The notes under the pieces were generated by a model, which did not search any database, was not told the DNA's origin, and saw nothing but the letters and a program-made list of their open reading frames with translations. The position numbers and the translations under genes were made by a program. From contig NC_015320.1 of NCBI RefSeq assembly GCF_000194625.1, positions 702,612 through 766,611 on the forward strand: 64,000 nucleotides of DNA, in the 5' to 3' direction. Positions 44,478 through 52,965 of this stretch are shown here, piece after piece (within the stretch, counting starts at the first letter, position 1; each line of letters begins with the position of its first letter). This DNA comes from Archaeoglobus veneficus SNP6. GTDB lineage: Archaea; Halobacteriota; Archaeoglobi; Archaeoglobales; Archaeoglobaceae.

Positions 44478-44844
44478 TAATATCGACTTCTTCCTTCGCC
44501 CATCTGACGGGTTCTTCTTGGACGTTCTGATTGAGGAGGGATTCGAGTTCTTCGAGCTTTTGGAGGACTTGGAGGCCGAGAGGAGTGAGGGTGTAGAGTT
44601 TTACAGGTCTTCCAAGCTCGTTTATCCCTGTCTTTTCGGAAATAATTCCAATCTCTTTTAACTCTTCGAATCTTTTGTAGATTGTTTTTTCACTTGCAGA
44701 AGAGACTATATCCACTATTCTGCTTGGCTGCAGCTCCTTGTGATCTGAAATTACCTTTAAGATTTCGTAAACTGAATATCTTCCCAAAACATTCACACAA
44801 CTACAACTGGGAGAGGTAATTTCAGAATTTCTTCCACTTGTCAT
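44478..44844 (-). pseudogene. Winged-helix transcriptional regulator, 5' part (split by IS630 copy 2)
   Basis: About 122 codons: a low-complexity N-terminus, then a winged helix (SVYEILKVISDHKELQPSRI; SASEKTIYKRFEELKEIGII; LGRPVKLYTLTPLGLQVLQK) of the MarR/PadR-like class. It is cut at a TA within EEVDI by IS630 copy 2; the remainder lies at 43229-43405. It may have regulated the neighbouring KAP NTPase gene, which lies just upstream on the same strand. Confidence 0.8.
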
Positions 44845-44891
44845 AGAACCTTTGGAGAGAATATTTAGGAGATATATTGTTAAAAAATTAA

Positions 44892-47048
44892 CTATCCTTC
44901 TTGAGCCTCTCTTTCCTTTTGTTGCATAGTCTCGTATTCTCGAATAAATTGCTCGATCGCAATTTTAAGATTTTCTGATATCTCACTGTTCTCGGCAAGC
45001 CTCTCGATACGATCGATGATTTGGGGAGAAAGTTCAATAAAACGCTCAAGCCACACCAAATCAAGCTTGTAATGTGTCTTCCCTACTACATCTGACACAG
45101 ATTTATTGAAAGTCTTTTTGAGGGATCTCTCTAATAACCTGATTAGTCCTTTGTCAGTGCTTATAACCTTTTGAATCCACTCCTTGACTTCTTCTTCACC
45201 AGCCCAAGCTACCCAGCAATAAAGGACCTGTTTTAAATCTGGGGTTTGGAGTAAGGAGTCTTGTCGAGCCGCATCCCGCACCTTATTAAGAGCGATTTTT
45301 TCCAGTTCTTCAAGGTGCTCTGCGATGATAAGTCTTTTTTCTTCAGGGACTGGTTGCTTGGCTCCGTATTTGCCGTGTTGTCGGCCGATTGCAGTTACTA
45401 AATCTACGATTGTTGAGACTGCTCGACCATATAAAATGGCATCTTTCAACACTTCAAACCTTTTTGATTCTTCGAGTCGAAGCAATAACTGCTGGATAAT
45501 TCGCAAGATTCTAATGTCATTTCCGAACTCAAACAGCCCACTACCACCTTCAGGGCACAATAGCGAGTCGCCTACATCAAATAGCGCTTGAACAATTGAA
45601 GGAATATTCTCAGATGGGATCTCCTTTTCGGTGAAATCCTCAAGTCGTTCAAGAAATGTGCGAACTCGGGTTGTCCCATCAGGCCGTTTTTGACTGGCGA
45701 GTTCTAGGAGTTTTTCACGGAATGCCTTCGCATTGTTTGTCAGAGCAAGTATAGACTCCATCTCAGCATTGGATATGCTGCCTTCTGGTACCGCTAAGTG
45801 AAAGTAGATGGGGAATATGTCCGGGCTACATACACGGAGTTGTTTTCGCCATGTTGGTTCCCAATCTGCGCCATAATGAGTATTGCCCCAAACAGCCTCT
45901 AACTTTGGGAAGATGCGCATTAATAATCGTTTGACCGGTTCCCTATATTCATCCTGGACTTTGTCCATCCATGAATTGTGAAAAGTCTTGAGATCCTCTA
46001 CATTTGGCCCAAGAAATCCTTGTCTATCGACATATCCTGCAAAATATCTCTCATTTTTGCGTATAATGTCGTAGGCCGCCGGACAAAAGACTCGTAGAGT
46101 CTCAATAGCAATGAAATCAACGGGATTTACTTCCCCTTTAACCGCTGGATACGTCACACTAAGTGTATTTACCAAGCGAACGATGTCGCGAGGTGTGTTA
46201 ATAAAATAGTCTATTCCGTCCAAGTAAACATTGCTCCAATAAGTATAGTCAAACAGTTCATTTGGGGTGTCCGCCAGAATTAAATCAAGTTTTTCGAAAA
46301 ACAGTTGCCGTAGCGAAGTCTTATCAGGAAGAGGTAGTTCAAACGGAACTTGAATAATTTTCTCAAGGTAGGCTTCCCCAGATATACCTTGTGTTTCTGC
46401 AAGTGCTTTTTTGGCGACTTCTTTGTCGAAAGCTAGAAGATAAATAATGTTCGGAAAATCTGCAACTGCTTTGATGACGCGAAAGAGTTGTCTGATCTCC
46501 TCTTTGGTGAGCCTGTCGATATCGTCAATAATTACCAATATCCACTTCTGCTGCTTTCGGAGCATGTCTGCGATCTCTGCCTTTAATTCGGGCACATCTT
46601 TTTGCCTTCTGCGATACCATACCACTAATACTTTGCCACCTATTGAAACATAAGGGATTGGCGCTTCAGAAACTAGCTCGGCAAAATCAGCTATTCGTTT
46701 TGTTAATTCTTTCGCTATAGATCTTTTGCTCAAAACAGCTTCCAATTGCTCGAAAAAGCGCCTTGTGAGGTCTTCATGTCCAGAAAACCACCAAGGATTA
46801 AATTGCACGATTATTGGTTGCTCAGTTTGTGGCATTTGCTGGAAATAGTGAATCATGAAGTTCAATAGTGTTGTCTTACCCGAGCCCCAGGGACCATAGA
46901 TACCTATAACCAATCCTTCAACAGGAGTCATTTTGCTGATACTCTCTGTAAGATGTTTCGCAAACGGAGCATACCCTAGTCGATCATCTTCTGGATTTGT
47001 TAAAGCTTTATCTGGCGACAGGGTACTAGGATTATTAGAATTCACCAT
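44892..47048 (-). CDS. KAP-family P-loop NTPase
   Basis: A 718-residue NTPase. It has the KAP start pattern NPEDDRLGYAPFAKHLTESI, Walker A GIYGPWGSGKTTLLNF at about 49-64, and Walker B WILVIIDDIDRLTKEE at about 170-185. RLVNTLSVTYPAVKGEVNPVDFIAIETLRVF, a KAP segment, follows at about 290-320. A hydrophobic stretch (IPYVSIGGKVLVVWY) may touch the membrane. KAP NTPases in prokaryotes are often plasmid- or defence-associated. An IS ends only 10 bp upstream of the ATG, so its expression probably depends on a promoter within or across the IS. Confidence 0.85.
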   Translation of the reverse strand: MVNSNNPSTLSPDKALTNPEDDRLGYAPFAKHLTESISKMTPVEGLVIGIYGPWGSGKTTLLNFMIHYFQQMPQTEQPIIVQFNPWWFSGHEDLTRRFFEQLEAVLSKRSIAKELTKRIADFAELVSEAPIPYVSIGGKVLVVWYRRRQKDVPELKAEIADMLRKQQKWILVIIDDIDRLTKEEIRQLFRVIKAVADFPNIIYLLAFDKEVAKKALAETQGISGEAYLEKIIQVPFELPLPDKTSLRQLFFEKLDLILADTPNELFDYTYWSNVYLDGIDYFINTPRDIVRLVNTLSVTYPAVKGEVNPVDFIAIETLRVFCPAAYDIIRKNERYFAGYVDRQGFLGPNVEDLKTFHNSWMDKVQDEYREPVKRLLMRIFPKLEAVWGNTHYGADWEPTWRKQLRVCSPDIFPIYFHLAVPEGSISNAEMESILALTNNAKAFREKLLELASQKRPDGTTRVRTFLERLEDFTEKEIPSENIPSIVQALFDVGDSLLCPEGGSGLFEFGNDIRILRIIQQLLLRLEESKRFEVLKDAILYGRAVSTIVDLVTAIGRQHGKYGAKQPVPEEKRLIIAEHLEELEKIALNKVRDAARQDSLLQTPDLKQVLYCWVAWAGEEEVKEWIQKVISTDKGLIRLLERSLKKTFNKSVSDVVGKTHYKLDLVWLERFIELSPQIIDRIERLAENSEISENLKIAIEQFIREYETMQQKEREAQEG

Positions 47049-47058
47049 ATTTTATACA

Positions 47059-47753
47059 GGTAGTGTCAAGTTAACACCTCCAGTAGTTGTAGAAGGCCAT
47101 AAAGCTCTCCAACCAGCTCTGTACAGAGACAAAAGAACTCCTGAATGGAAATCTGTTCCAGAACCTCTTCGTTCTCTCTTTAAACCTCGAAAAGAATCCT
47201 TCTACAGCATTTCTTCTACCAAACGTTTCATGCCTGTATCTCAGCCCTAACCTTTTCAAAGCCCACAGATACCAGAAACCTCTATCAACAACGATCTCTG
47301 GCTTGTTTTCGCAATGCTTGAGAACTTCTCTAAGGAAAACGTAAGCTTCAAAGCTTCCTCTTCCTCCAGAAGCCCATATAGCTAGGCATTCCATGGTATC
47401 AACGTCTATAGCAGCCCAAACAAAGATTTGTTTCTTTTCCAGTTTTATTTTTGTTTCATCTATCGCAACAAGTCTTCTTTTCTTCTTTTCTGGTTGTTTT
47501 AAGACTGTTTTGAGTCTATGGTAGTAAATCCTAACAGATTCGTGACTTATTTCTTCGAATAAAGATAGAAAATCACTTGTTTTTCTCAAAGAAAGGCCAA
47601 AGAAGTATAATAATGCTGCAAGTATTTTAAGTTCCACATCTTTCCTGTTCCTTCGAAAGACTTTTGTAGACTTGACGTAATCTACCAACTGGCTTAGCGC
47701 AGGCTGCATAAGTTGTATCTTAGTTATTTATTTTTTGTTATTTTGACACTGCC
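47059..47753 (-). mobile_element. 695-bp insertion sequence, copy A
   Basis: It appears identical to copy B (49246-49940). The ends are inverted repeats GGTAGTGTCAAG and (complement) GGCAGTGTCAAA. No target duplication is visible: the left flank ends TTATACA and the right flank begins ATCTTTTAA. This suggests a deletion or recombination next to the element after insertion. It removed the 3' end of the membrane-protein gene on its right and sits against the KAP gene on its left. Confidence 0.9.
47071..47709 (-). CDS. DDE transposase (IS6/IS240-like), copy A
   Basis: A 212-residue DDE transposase. Catalytic motifs are LVAIDETKIKLEKKQIFVWA (first D), EIVVDRGFWYLWAL (second D) and RRNAVEGFFSRFKERTKRFW (E with the following Arg/Lys-rich helix), the IS6/IS240-like arrangement. 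The N-terminal helix-turn-helix is short. A 9-bp target duplication at copy B is not the 8 bp usual for IS6, so the family is not certain. Identical to copy B. Confidence 0.85.
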   Translation of the reverse strand: MQPALSQLVDYVKSTKVFRRNRKDVELKILAALLYFFGLSLRKTSDFLSLFEEISHESVRIYYHRLKTVLKQPEKKKRRLVAIDETKIKLEKKQIFVWAAIDVDTMECLAIWASGGRGSFEAYVFLREVLKHCENKPEIVVDRGFWYLWALKRLGLRYRHETFGRRNAVEGFFSRFKERTKRFWNRFPFRSSFVSVQSWLESFMAFYNYWRC

Positions 47754-48359
47754 ATCTTTTAAGCTTTCAAACAATTTTTTATTAAGCATCCAAAATGCAA
47801 AGATTATGGCCATAATTTCAATGGTATACATGACAAGTTGATTATATTTTTCTATTTCAGTATCTATCGTACTCAAATATTTATGAATGGCTAGGATGTC
47901 GACAATAAGTATAACAAATGCAGAAAAAGCAATCCCGCCAAGGTTCAAGTACTTAGCGAACTCCGTGATGAAATATAATCGCCTTTTTGACTTATAGTGT
48001 GATTTAAAGTTGATGGACAGCGATAACATGAGGAGTATGATATAGAGATAGAGGCATGCAACGAGGATTCCAAAGCATCTATCCATAGCTTCAGTATTTT
48101 TTCCACCGTGTTGAAAAGATCCGGCTACTGTGGCTATCCCCACAATTAAACCAAGAAGAGGAGGCAAGATGGATATTGTTTTGTTTTGAAGCTCATAATG
48201 AAAAGTTTTAAAAATTTTTGATGATTTTATAATATATCCAAGAACAATGTCAGTTTTCTCATCCTTTCTGGTAGCATATTTATACTGTATTACGGCAGTA
48301 ATTAACGATAAAATTGCTGCGAGCAATATTACAGCAGATGAAATGAATTCAAGAGAAAT
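47754..48359 (-). pseudogene. Multi-pass membrane protein, 3'-truncated by IS copy A
   Basis: About 190 native codons with five hydrophobic segments (about 8-28, 62-82, 94-114, 140-160, 175-195) and no recognised domain. The frame enters the IS after LFESLKD and ends with IS-encoded residues at 47724. A TTG start at 48326 would cut into the first helix. The frame continues upstream to an AUU at 48359, which lies seven bases after GGGGGG and directly behind the stop of the upstream gene. That start is possible but weaker than those of cbiG and pstB. It may be a SLATT-like or other effector membrane protein; not assignable. Confidence 0.55.
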
Positions 48360-48371
48360 ACGTCAACCCCC

Positions 48372-48560
48372 CTAACTTTTCAGAATTGACAATATTATTG
48401 CAACGATTAGTAAAATACCAAGGAACCAGATAAACAATGGGCTGATACCTGAAATTTTTGAGAACTCAGGTAGTATCCAAAAGAAGAACACAATTACTAT
48501 GAATATTGAAATTATTGCTTCCATTATATCTTCTACTAATCCCACTTCAATTCCCTCCAA
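48372..48560 (-). CDS. Small two-helix membrane protein
   Basis: A 62-residue protein made of two hydrophobic helices (about 13-31 and 38-59) around a short polar turn. It lies immediately upstream of the larger membrane-protein gene with the same orientation, so the pair was probably one transcript. No family recognised. Confidence 0.5.
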   Translation of the reverse strand: MEGIEVGLVEDIMEAIISIFIVIVFFFWILPEFSKISGISPLFIWFLGILLIVAIILSILKS

Positions 48561-48581
48561 CTATATAATTATCAACCCATT

Positions 48582-48917
48582 TCACGTTACCAGCACCCCA
48601 CCGTCTTCGTACGCCCCAATCTCTACCATTACCCTCTCAAGGATCCCAGCAATATCATCCTCAGCTATGCCGAAGAGCTTCGAGGTCTCCTCAATGAGTC
48701 GCTTCTTGCTACATCCCCTGGCGATCCTCGGAATCATGAACCTCGCGACCTCTCTGTAAATCTCTTCCTCCCTGTACGTCTCCGTGATCTTGACCCGCTT
48801 CAGAACATAGTAGTAGGCAGACTCGAAGGAGTCGAAGATCTCGTGCTCTACCCCGTGAACCTCAACCTCTGCCCAGCCTTCTCGGCGGCAATACGGGCAC
48901 TCGAAGCGGGCGAGCAC
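48582..48917 (-). CDS. Hypothetical protein with CxxC, paralogue of the 11957-12256 product
   Basis: A 111-residue protein starting MLARFECPYCRREGWAEVEV, with a single CxxC pair. It has a helical C-terminus (FMIPRIARGCSKKRLIEETS, then KLFGIAEDDIAGILERV) resembling the C-terminus of the small protein at 11957-12256. Base composition is GC-richer than its neighbours. Function unknown. The 265-bp stretch to its left (48918-49182) shows no gene apart from the displaced 3' end of the ATPase gene beginning at 49183. Confidence 0.55.
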   Translation of the reverse strand: MLARFECPYCRREGWAEVEVHGVEHEIFDSFESAYYYVLKRVKITETYREEEIYREVARFMIPRIARGCSKKRLIEETSKLFGIAEDDIAGILERVMVEIGAYEDGGVLVT

Positions 48918-49245
48918 GCTACTTCCTCCTCACAGCGAGCGAAACCACAAACAAAGCCTTGTGCTTACCTCTGATTCGGGAGTTTTTGTGGGCGTCGGGT
49001 GCTGCGAAAGTGATAATGTTTCTCAATGACTAAATGGTGAAGGCTGAGAGGTTGGGTGTAAATACTCTCGTTGTCCCACCCCAGCCACTTTGATCGGCAA
49101 TTTTACTCACTACTTACTTTATCCCGGAAGGATTTTCCACGTAGTGCTCTTCGTCGAGTTTTGCAGTACATGGCCGTTACCCCTAGAACCTTATCCCAAG
49201 CAACCCACCTTCGGGAGTATCATCAGTCAATCGTATCCTAATCGA

Positions 49246-49940
49246 GGTAGTGTCAAGTTAACACCTCCAGTAGTTGTAGAAGGCCATAAAGCTCTCCAAC
49301 CAGCTCTGTACAGAGACAAAAGAACTCCTGAATGGAAATCTGTTCCAGAACCTCTTCGTTCTCTCTTTAAACCTCGAAAAGAATCCTTCTACAGCATTTC
49401 TTCTACCAAACGTTTCATGCCTGTATCTCAGCCCTAACCTTTTCAAAGCCCACAGATACCAGAAACCTCTATCAACAACGATCTCTGGCTTGTTTTCGCA
49501 ATGCTTGAGAACTTCTCTAAGGAAAACGTAAGCTTCAAAGCTTCCTCTTCCTCCAGAAGCCCATATAGCTAGGCATTCCATGGTATCAACGTCTATAGCA
49601 GCCCAAACAAAGATTTGTTTCTTTTCCAGTTTTATTTTTGTTTCATCTATCGCAACAAGTCTTCTTTTCTTCTTTTCTGGTTGTTTTAAGACTGTTTTGA
49701 GTCTATGGTAGTAAATCCTAACAGATTCGTGACTTATTTCTTCGAATAAAGATAGAAAATCACTTGTTTTTCTCAAAGAAAGGCCAAAGAAGTATAATAA
49801 TGCTGCAAGTATTTTAAGTTCCACATCTTTCCTGTTCCTTCGAAAGACTTTTGTAGACTTGACGTAATCTACCAACTGGCTTAGCGCAGGCTGCATAAGT
49901 TGTATCTTAGTTATTTATTTTTTGTTATTTTGACACTGCC
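49246..49940 (-). mobile_element. 695-bp insertion sequence, copy B, with 9-bp target duplication
   Basis: Same element as copy A. Both flanks carry CCTAATCGA (49237-49245 and 49941-49949), a perfect 9-bp target-site duplication, so this is an undisturbed and probably recent insertion. It lies in the last codons of the DUF2326 ATPase gene. The inverted terminal repeats are GGTAGTGTCAAG / GGCAGTGTCAAA. Confidence 0.93.
49258..49896 (-). CDS. DDE transposase (IS6/IS240-like), copy B
   Basis: A 212-residue transposase identical in sequence to copy A, with motifs AIDETKIK, VVDRGFWY and RNAVEGFF. Both copies are intact and could mobilise each other. They are direct repeats 2.2 kb apart, able to delete the membrane-protein segment between them by homologous recombination. 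Confidence 0.87.
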   Translation of the reverse strand: MQPALSQLVDYVKSTKVFRRNRKDVELKILAALLYFFGLSLRKTSDFLSLFEEISHESVRIYYHRLKTVLKQPEKKKRRLVAIDETKIKLEKKQIFVWAAIDVDTMECLAIWASGGRGSFEAYVFLREVLKHCENKPEIVVDRGFWYLWALKRLGLRYRHETFGRRNAVEGFFSRFKERTKRFWNRFPFRSSFVSVQSWLESFMAFYNYWRC

Positions 49941-51618
49941 CCTAATCGATTCTTTAAACACATTTCTAAAATCCTTACTAAATTCATTATGTGGTACCGA
50001 ATCCGAGTTTATAGCACAAATGTATTGGAATCCCCTCTCTTTTGCTTCCATAGCGGCAAGTTCCATCGCTCTGGCGACTTGCCTTTCGTCAACACCATTG
50101 AAAATTGTACTATCGTGAATCAGGAAACCAGGCTTATCTTTTTGATTAGCTCTCAACTGGATCAGCATCAAGTCATAACAAAATACTTTCATACGCTCAA
50201 TACCTTCGCTCTTCGCTCTCTTGATTTCAACTTTAAATTTATAGCCGCTCTCCGTAATGTCAATTGACAGCATTCCCGGTTCAGAATACAGAAATTGCGA
50301 ATTTCGATTAAACTGGTTTATTGCTTTTTCAACTACATACTTTCTCTCTTCGAGATCTTGTCTGGCCCTCTTAAACAATTCTAATCTTTTAATTTTTAAA
50401 TCATTTAATCCATCTTCAAATTTTTTGAGGTTTTCAATACTATTGATAATTTCTTTTAACTGCTGCTTCCGCTCTATTAATCTCTCGTATAGCAGTCTGT
50501 ATTCATCTAATGCTCTGTGGGTTTTAAGAATTTCAAAAAGTTTAGCTCTAGCATCTGTTAGTTTTTTTATTTCATTTTTATAACTTTCTATTTGTCTTTC
50601 TAATTTGTCAATTTCATTTCTTAAATAGTCTCTTCTATTCGCTACTATTTGTTCGTGGAACCTTTTTACGTCTTCTAACCTCATCTTCAGCTTGTCAGTG
50701 AACCATAATCCGGCTTCTCTGTAAACTCGCTCCACGAGTTCTATGGGTACATCTTTTTCTGTTTCAATACTTTTCCTATATTGAGATAATATTTTCTTTG
50801 CAAGAATTAACCGATTAGTTATTCTATGAATTTTTTCTGTCAACATATTAGCTTCTTTTTCTATTTCTGCATATTGGGGGTGCACCCTAAAACTATTTAA
50901 CTCCTCTTCCAACTTCTGAATCTCGCTTTCTAATCTCACTCTTTCAGCTTCTAGTTCGCCTAAAGTCCCTATGTATCCTGTTAGTAATCCTTCTGTGGCA
51001 GCTTTTTTTAATTCTTTGAGAGTTCTTTCTTGGTCTTTCAATATCTGAAACTCGGAGGCGTATTCCCAATTTAAACCTAAAAGGTATGCATTATTAACTT
51101 GGATATCCCACTCTCTTTGTTTAGGGTGATGTTTAAACGGGTCTCTAAATGCTATCTCACTTCTTCTCGCAAAATAAGAGATCAAACTCCTAAAGGTTGG
51201 AGCATACTTCCACTTATCATAGATATCAATAGATAAATCAAACATTAAAAATCCGAGTACTTTTCTCCATACGTCTACCTTCAAAGAATGCGTACCCTCA
51301 AGCCAGTTGCGCGTAGGCTTTACTGGCCAGTCGGAGAAATCCCCCTCCAATTCGACTTTGGAGGGATTAGAAGTGTTTCTGTAAACACTATAGTCCCTTC
51401 CATTTAGGGTTAAGTCTAGAATAAATGTCCAATTTTCAAGTTCTTTTGATTTTAAGACAGATCCTTTTTGAAGAGTACTTCCTAAACAAAAATGTATAAT
51501 CTCGACTAAAGTAGTTTTACCCAGACCGTTTCGTGAATCCTTCTCCGAGGATGTTTCTGTTCTGTCAGCTAGTACAACGTTAAAACCTTCCTTAAACTCA
51601 ACAGTTCTAAAAGATGGT

Positions 51619-51873
51619 CTATCGCATCTGACCCTCTTTATCATTTTTATTCACCTTCTTTAATAGTCCTTCCTTGAATTCTATTAATCCCAGTGCATAG
51701 AGAAAATCTAGGATAAGCACATATTTATCAAATGTTCCCACTTCATCTGAGTGTCGTACCTTTTCCCACAATGAAGATACCGTTTGAGGAGTGTCGAGCT
51801 CCTTAAGTATTCTGCTACCTGCCCCTATAATAGAATATTTAAGTTTCATTGTTTTATCTGGGACTACTATCAT
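51619..51873 (-). CDS. ABC-3C system middle component (MC6-like)
   Basis: An 84-residue winged-helix-like adaptor. It shows MIVVPDKTMKLKYSIIGAGS, RILKELDTPQTVSSLWEKVR, FDKYVLILDFLYALGLIEFK and EGLLKKV, the pattern of the small middle component that links the effector to the ATPase in ABC-3C systems. It overlaps the HNH gene by 4 bp (ATGA) and the ATPase gene by 26 bp, so the three products are translationally coupled. Assignment is from family knowledge of the gene triad. Confidence 0.78.
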   Translation of the reverse strand: MIVVPDKTMKLKYSIIGAGSRILKELDTPQTVSSLWEKVRHSDEVGTFDKYVLILDFLYALGLIEFKEGLLKKVNKNDKEGQMR

Positions 51874-52610
51874 TCGAACACCTCACATATCTCAAAAAAG
51901 TACGTTAGAACCATTAAACCGGCTGCACGTATACTGAAGTCATTGGACCCATTTGAAGCAAATCCAAGTAATTCGTAAAATAATTCGTCCCCATTTAACC
52001 CTTTATCTCTTAATTCTACATATTTCTTTACAAATCCCTCTCTTAACCTCTCTGCAAATGCTGGATCTGGATTCCTATTTAAGTAGTCCCTTACTTGATT
52101 GACCCCTAACATACCCATTGCAATTAAGTTTCCAACCTCCTCTGATAAATTATTCCTTTTCATCTTTTCTTTCGGTGGAACAGCAGTTAACGCACCCTTA
52201 GGCTGATATAATGGAACAGAGATGAGATGTTTTGTGATAACGTCCAATTCTGCGAAAGTCACTTTAGTCATACTAATTTTAAGTCGTTCTTCCACCCATT
52301 TTTCATGTTCTCTCTTAATTTGTTTGAGCTTATCTACAGTGTAAAAATTGGGATCTTTGTCTATTTTAGTGTGACATGTGGGGCATAGAACAATGAGATT
52401 GCCATAAGAGTTCCGTTCACTGTTAGTCATATCTGGATTATATCTGGGTGAACCTGGTTTTAGCCCTTCAATATGGGCCATTTCTCCGATTATAGCTGGG
52501 TCATCGTCTTTAGGAAACATAACTACCTCTGTTTTGCAAATTGCACATCTTCCTCCACTTTTTGCCCAAAGAGCCCTCATTACGTGTAGGGGAATATTTC
52601 TACTACCCAT
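51870..52610 (-). CDS. ABC-3C system effector: HNH endonuclease with C-terminal ABC-3C domain
   Basis: A 246-residue effector. Residues 1 to about 105 are an HNH nuclease with zinc pairs CAICKTEVV and LCPTCHTKI, the catalytic EMAHIEGLKPGSPRYNP and NSYGNLIVLC. Residues about 150-246 form the ABC-3C C-terminal domain, typified by FAERLREGFVKKYVELRDKG, LNGDELFYELLGFAS and the terminal YFFEICEVFE. These systems are thought to sense invading nucleic acid through the ATPase and unleash the nuclease. ATG 52610 follows GGTGGGAG; an ATG 27 bp upstream is less likely. Confidence 0.83.
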   Translation of the reverse strand: MGSRNIPLHVMRALWAKSGGRCAICKTEVVMFPKDDDPAIIGEMAHIEGLKPGSPRYNPDMTNSERNSYGNLIVLCPTCHTKIDKDPNFYTVDKLKQIKREHEKWVEERLKISMTKVTFAELDVITKHLISVPLYQPKGALTAVPPKEKMKRNNLSEEVGNLIAMGMLGVNQVRDYLNRNPDPAFAERLREGFVKKYVELRDKGLNGDELFYELLGFASNGSNDFSIRAAGLMVLTYFFEICEVFE

Positions 52611-52918
52611 TTTCTCCCACCGCTGATGTCTATGCATCTTACTCTATCGCTTAGCTGATCCAATCTTCTCGCGTCAATAGCCCAACTATTTTTTCTAATC
52701 CAAAGAATGCTGATAATCTCATCTATGATTAGATTGTTCAATCTTTTTCGGACTATCTGGTCAGTGTATAAATTTGGATAATAATCAAGAACTATTTTTA
52801 CTGAAAACACCATATAATAAGATTCTTTATCGGGATGAGCGTATAAAGGGACACTTAGAAGCTGGGGAGATAGACTACAAATCGAATGTCTGAGGGTGAG
52901 GGGGCCGGAATCCGCCAA
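52580..52918 (-). CDS. Hypothetical protein upstream of the ABC-3C operon
   Basis: A 112-codon frame ending inside the start of the HNH gene. The part from about residue 36 (MVFSVKIVLDYYPNLYTDQI; SILWIRKNSWAIDARRLDQL; WVVEIFPYT) has normal amino-acid composition and could be a 77-residue protein starting at 52813. The first 35 residues look non-coding. Overlap with the HNH start suggests coupling. No family recognised; it may be a fourth component or a decayed gene. Confidence 0.4.
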   Translation of the reverse strand: MADSGPLTLRHSICSLSPQLLSVPLYAHPDKESYYMVFSVKIVLDYYPNLYTDQIVRKRLNNLIIDEIISILWIRKNSWAIDARRLDQLSDRVRCIDISGGRKWVVEIFPYT

Positions 52919-52965
52919 GCTATCACCTTAGCGATTTTACTTCACTTTTACACCTCTTTATCCCC

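Larger units (their letters stand above)
49183..51644 (-). pseudogene. ABC-3C system ATPase (DUF2326), 3' end split by IS copy B
   Basis: SMC/RecN-like ATPase of an ABC three-component system. Walker A NGLGKTTLVEIIHF is at about residues 41-54, a long coiled-coil middle spans about 200-430, and the Walker B region GFLIHDSTIFNGVDERQ is near the C-terminus. IS copy B interrupts codon SIR near the end, giving a 577-residue product with tail GSVKITKNK from the IS. Joining over the 9-bp duplication restores the native tail IRIRLTDDTPEGGLLGIRF with a TAG at 49183-49185, typical for the family. Only about 16 residues are replaced, so some function may remain. ATG 51644 overlaps the middle component. 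Confidence 0.85.

Noticed and set aside
47724..47753. Native C-terminus GSVKITKNK of the membrane protein
   Set aside because: The same nine residues end the ATPase frame at 49911; both come from the terminal repeat of the IS, not from the host genes.
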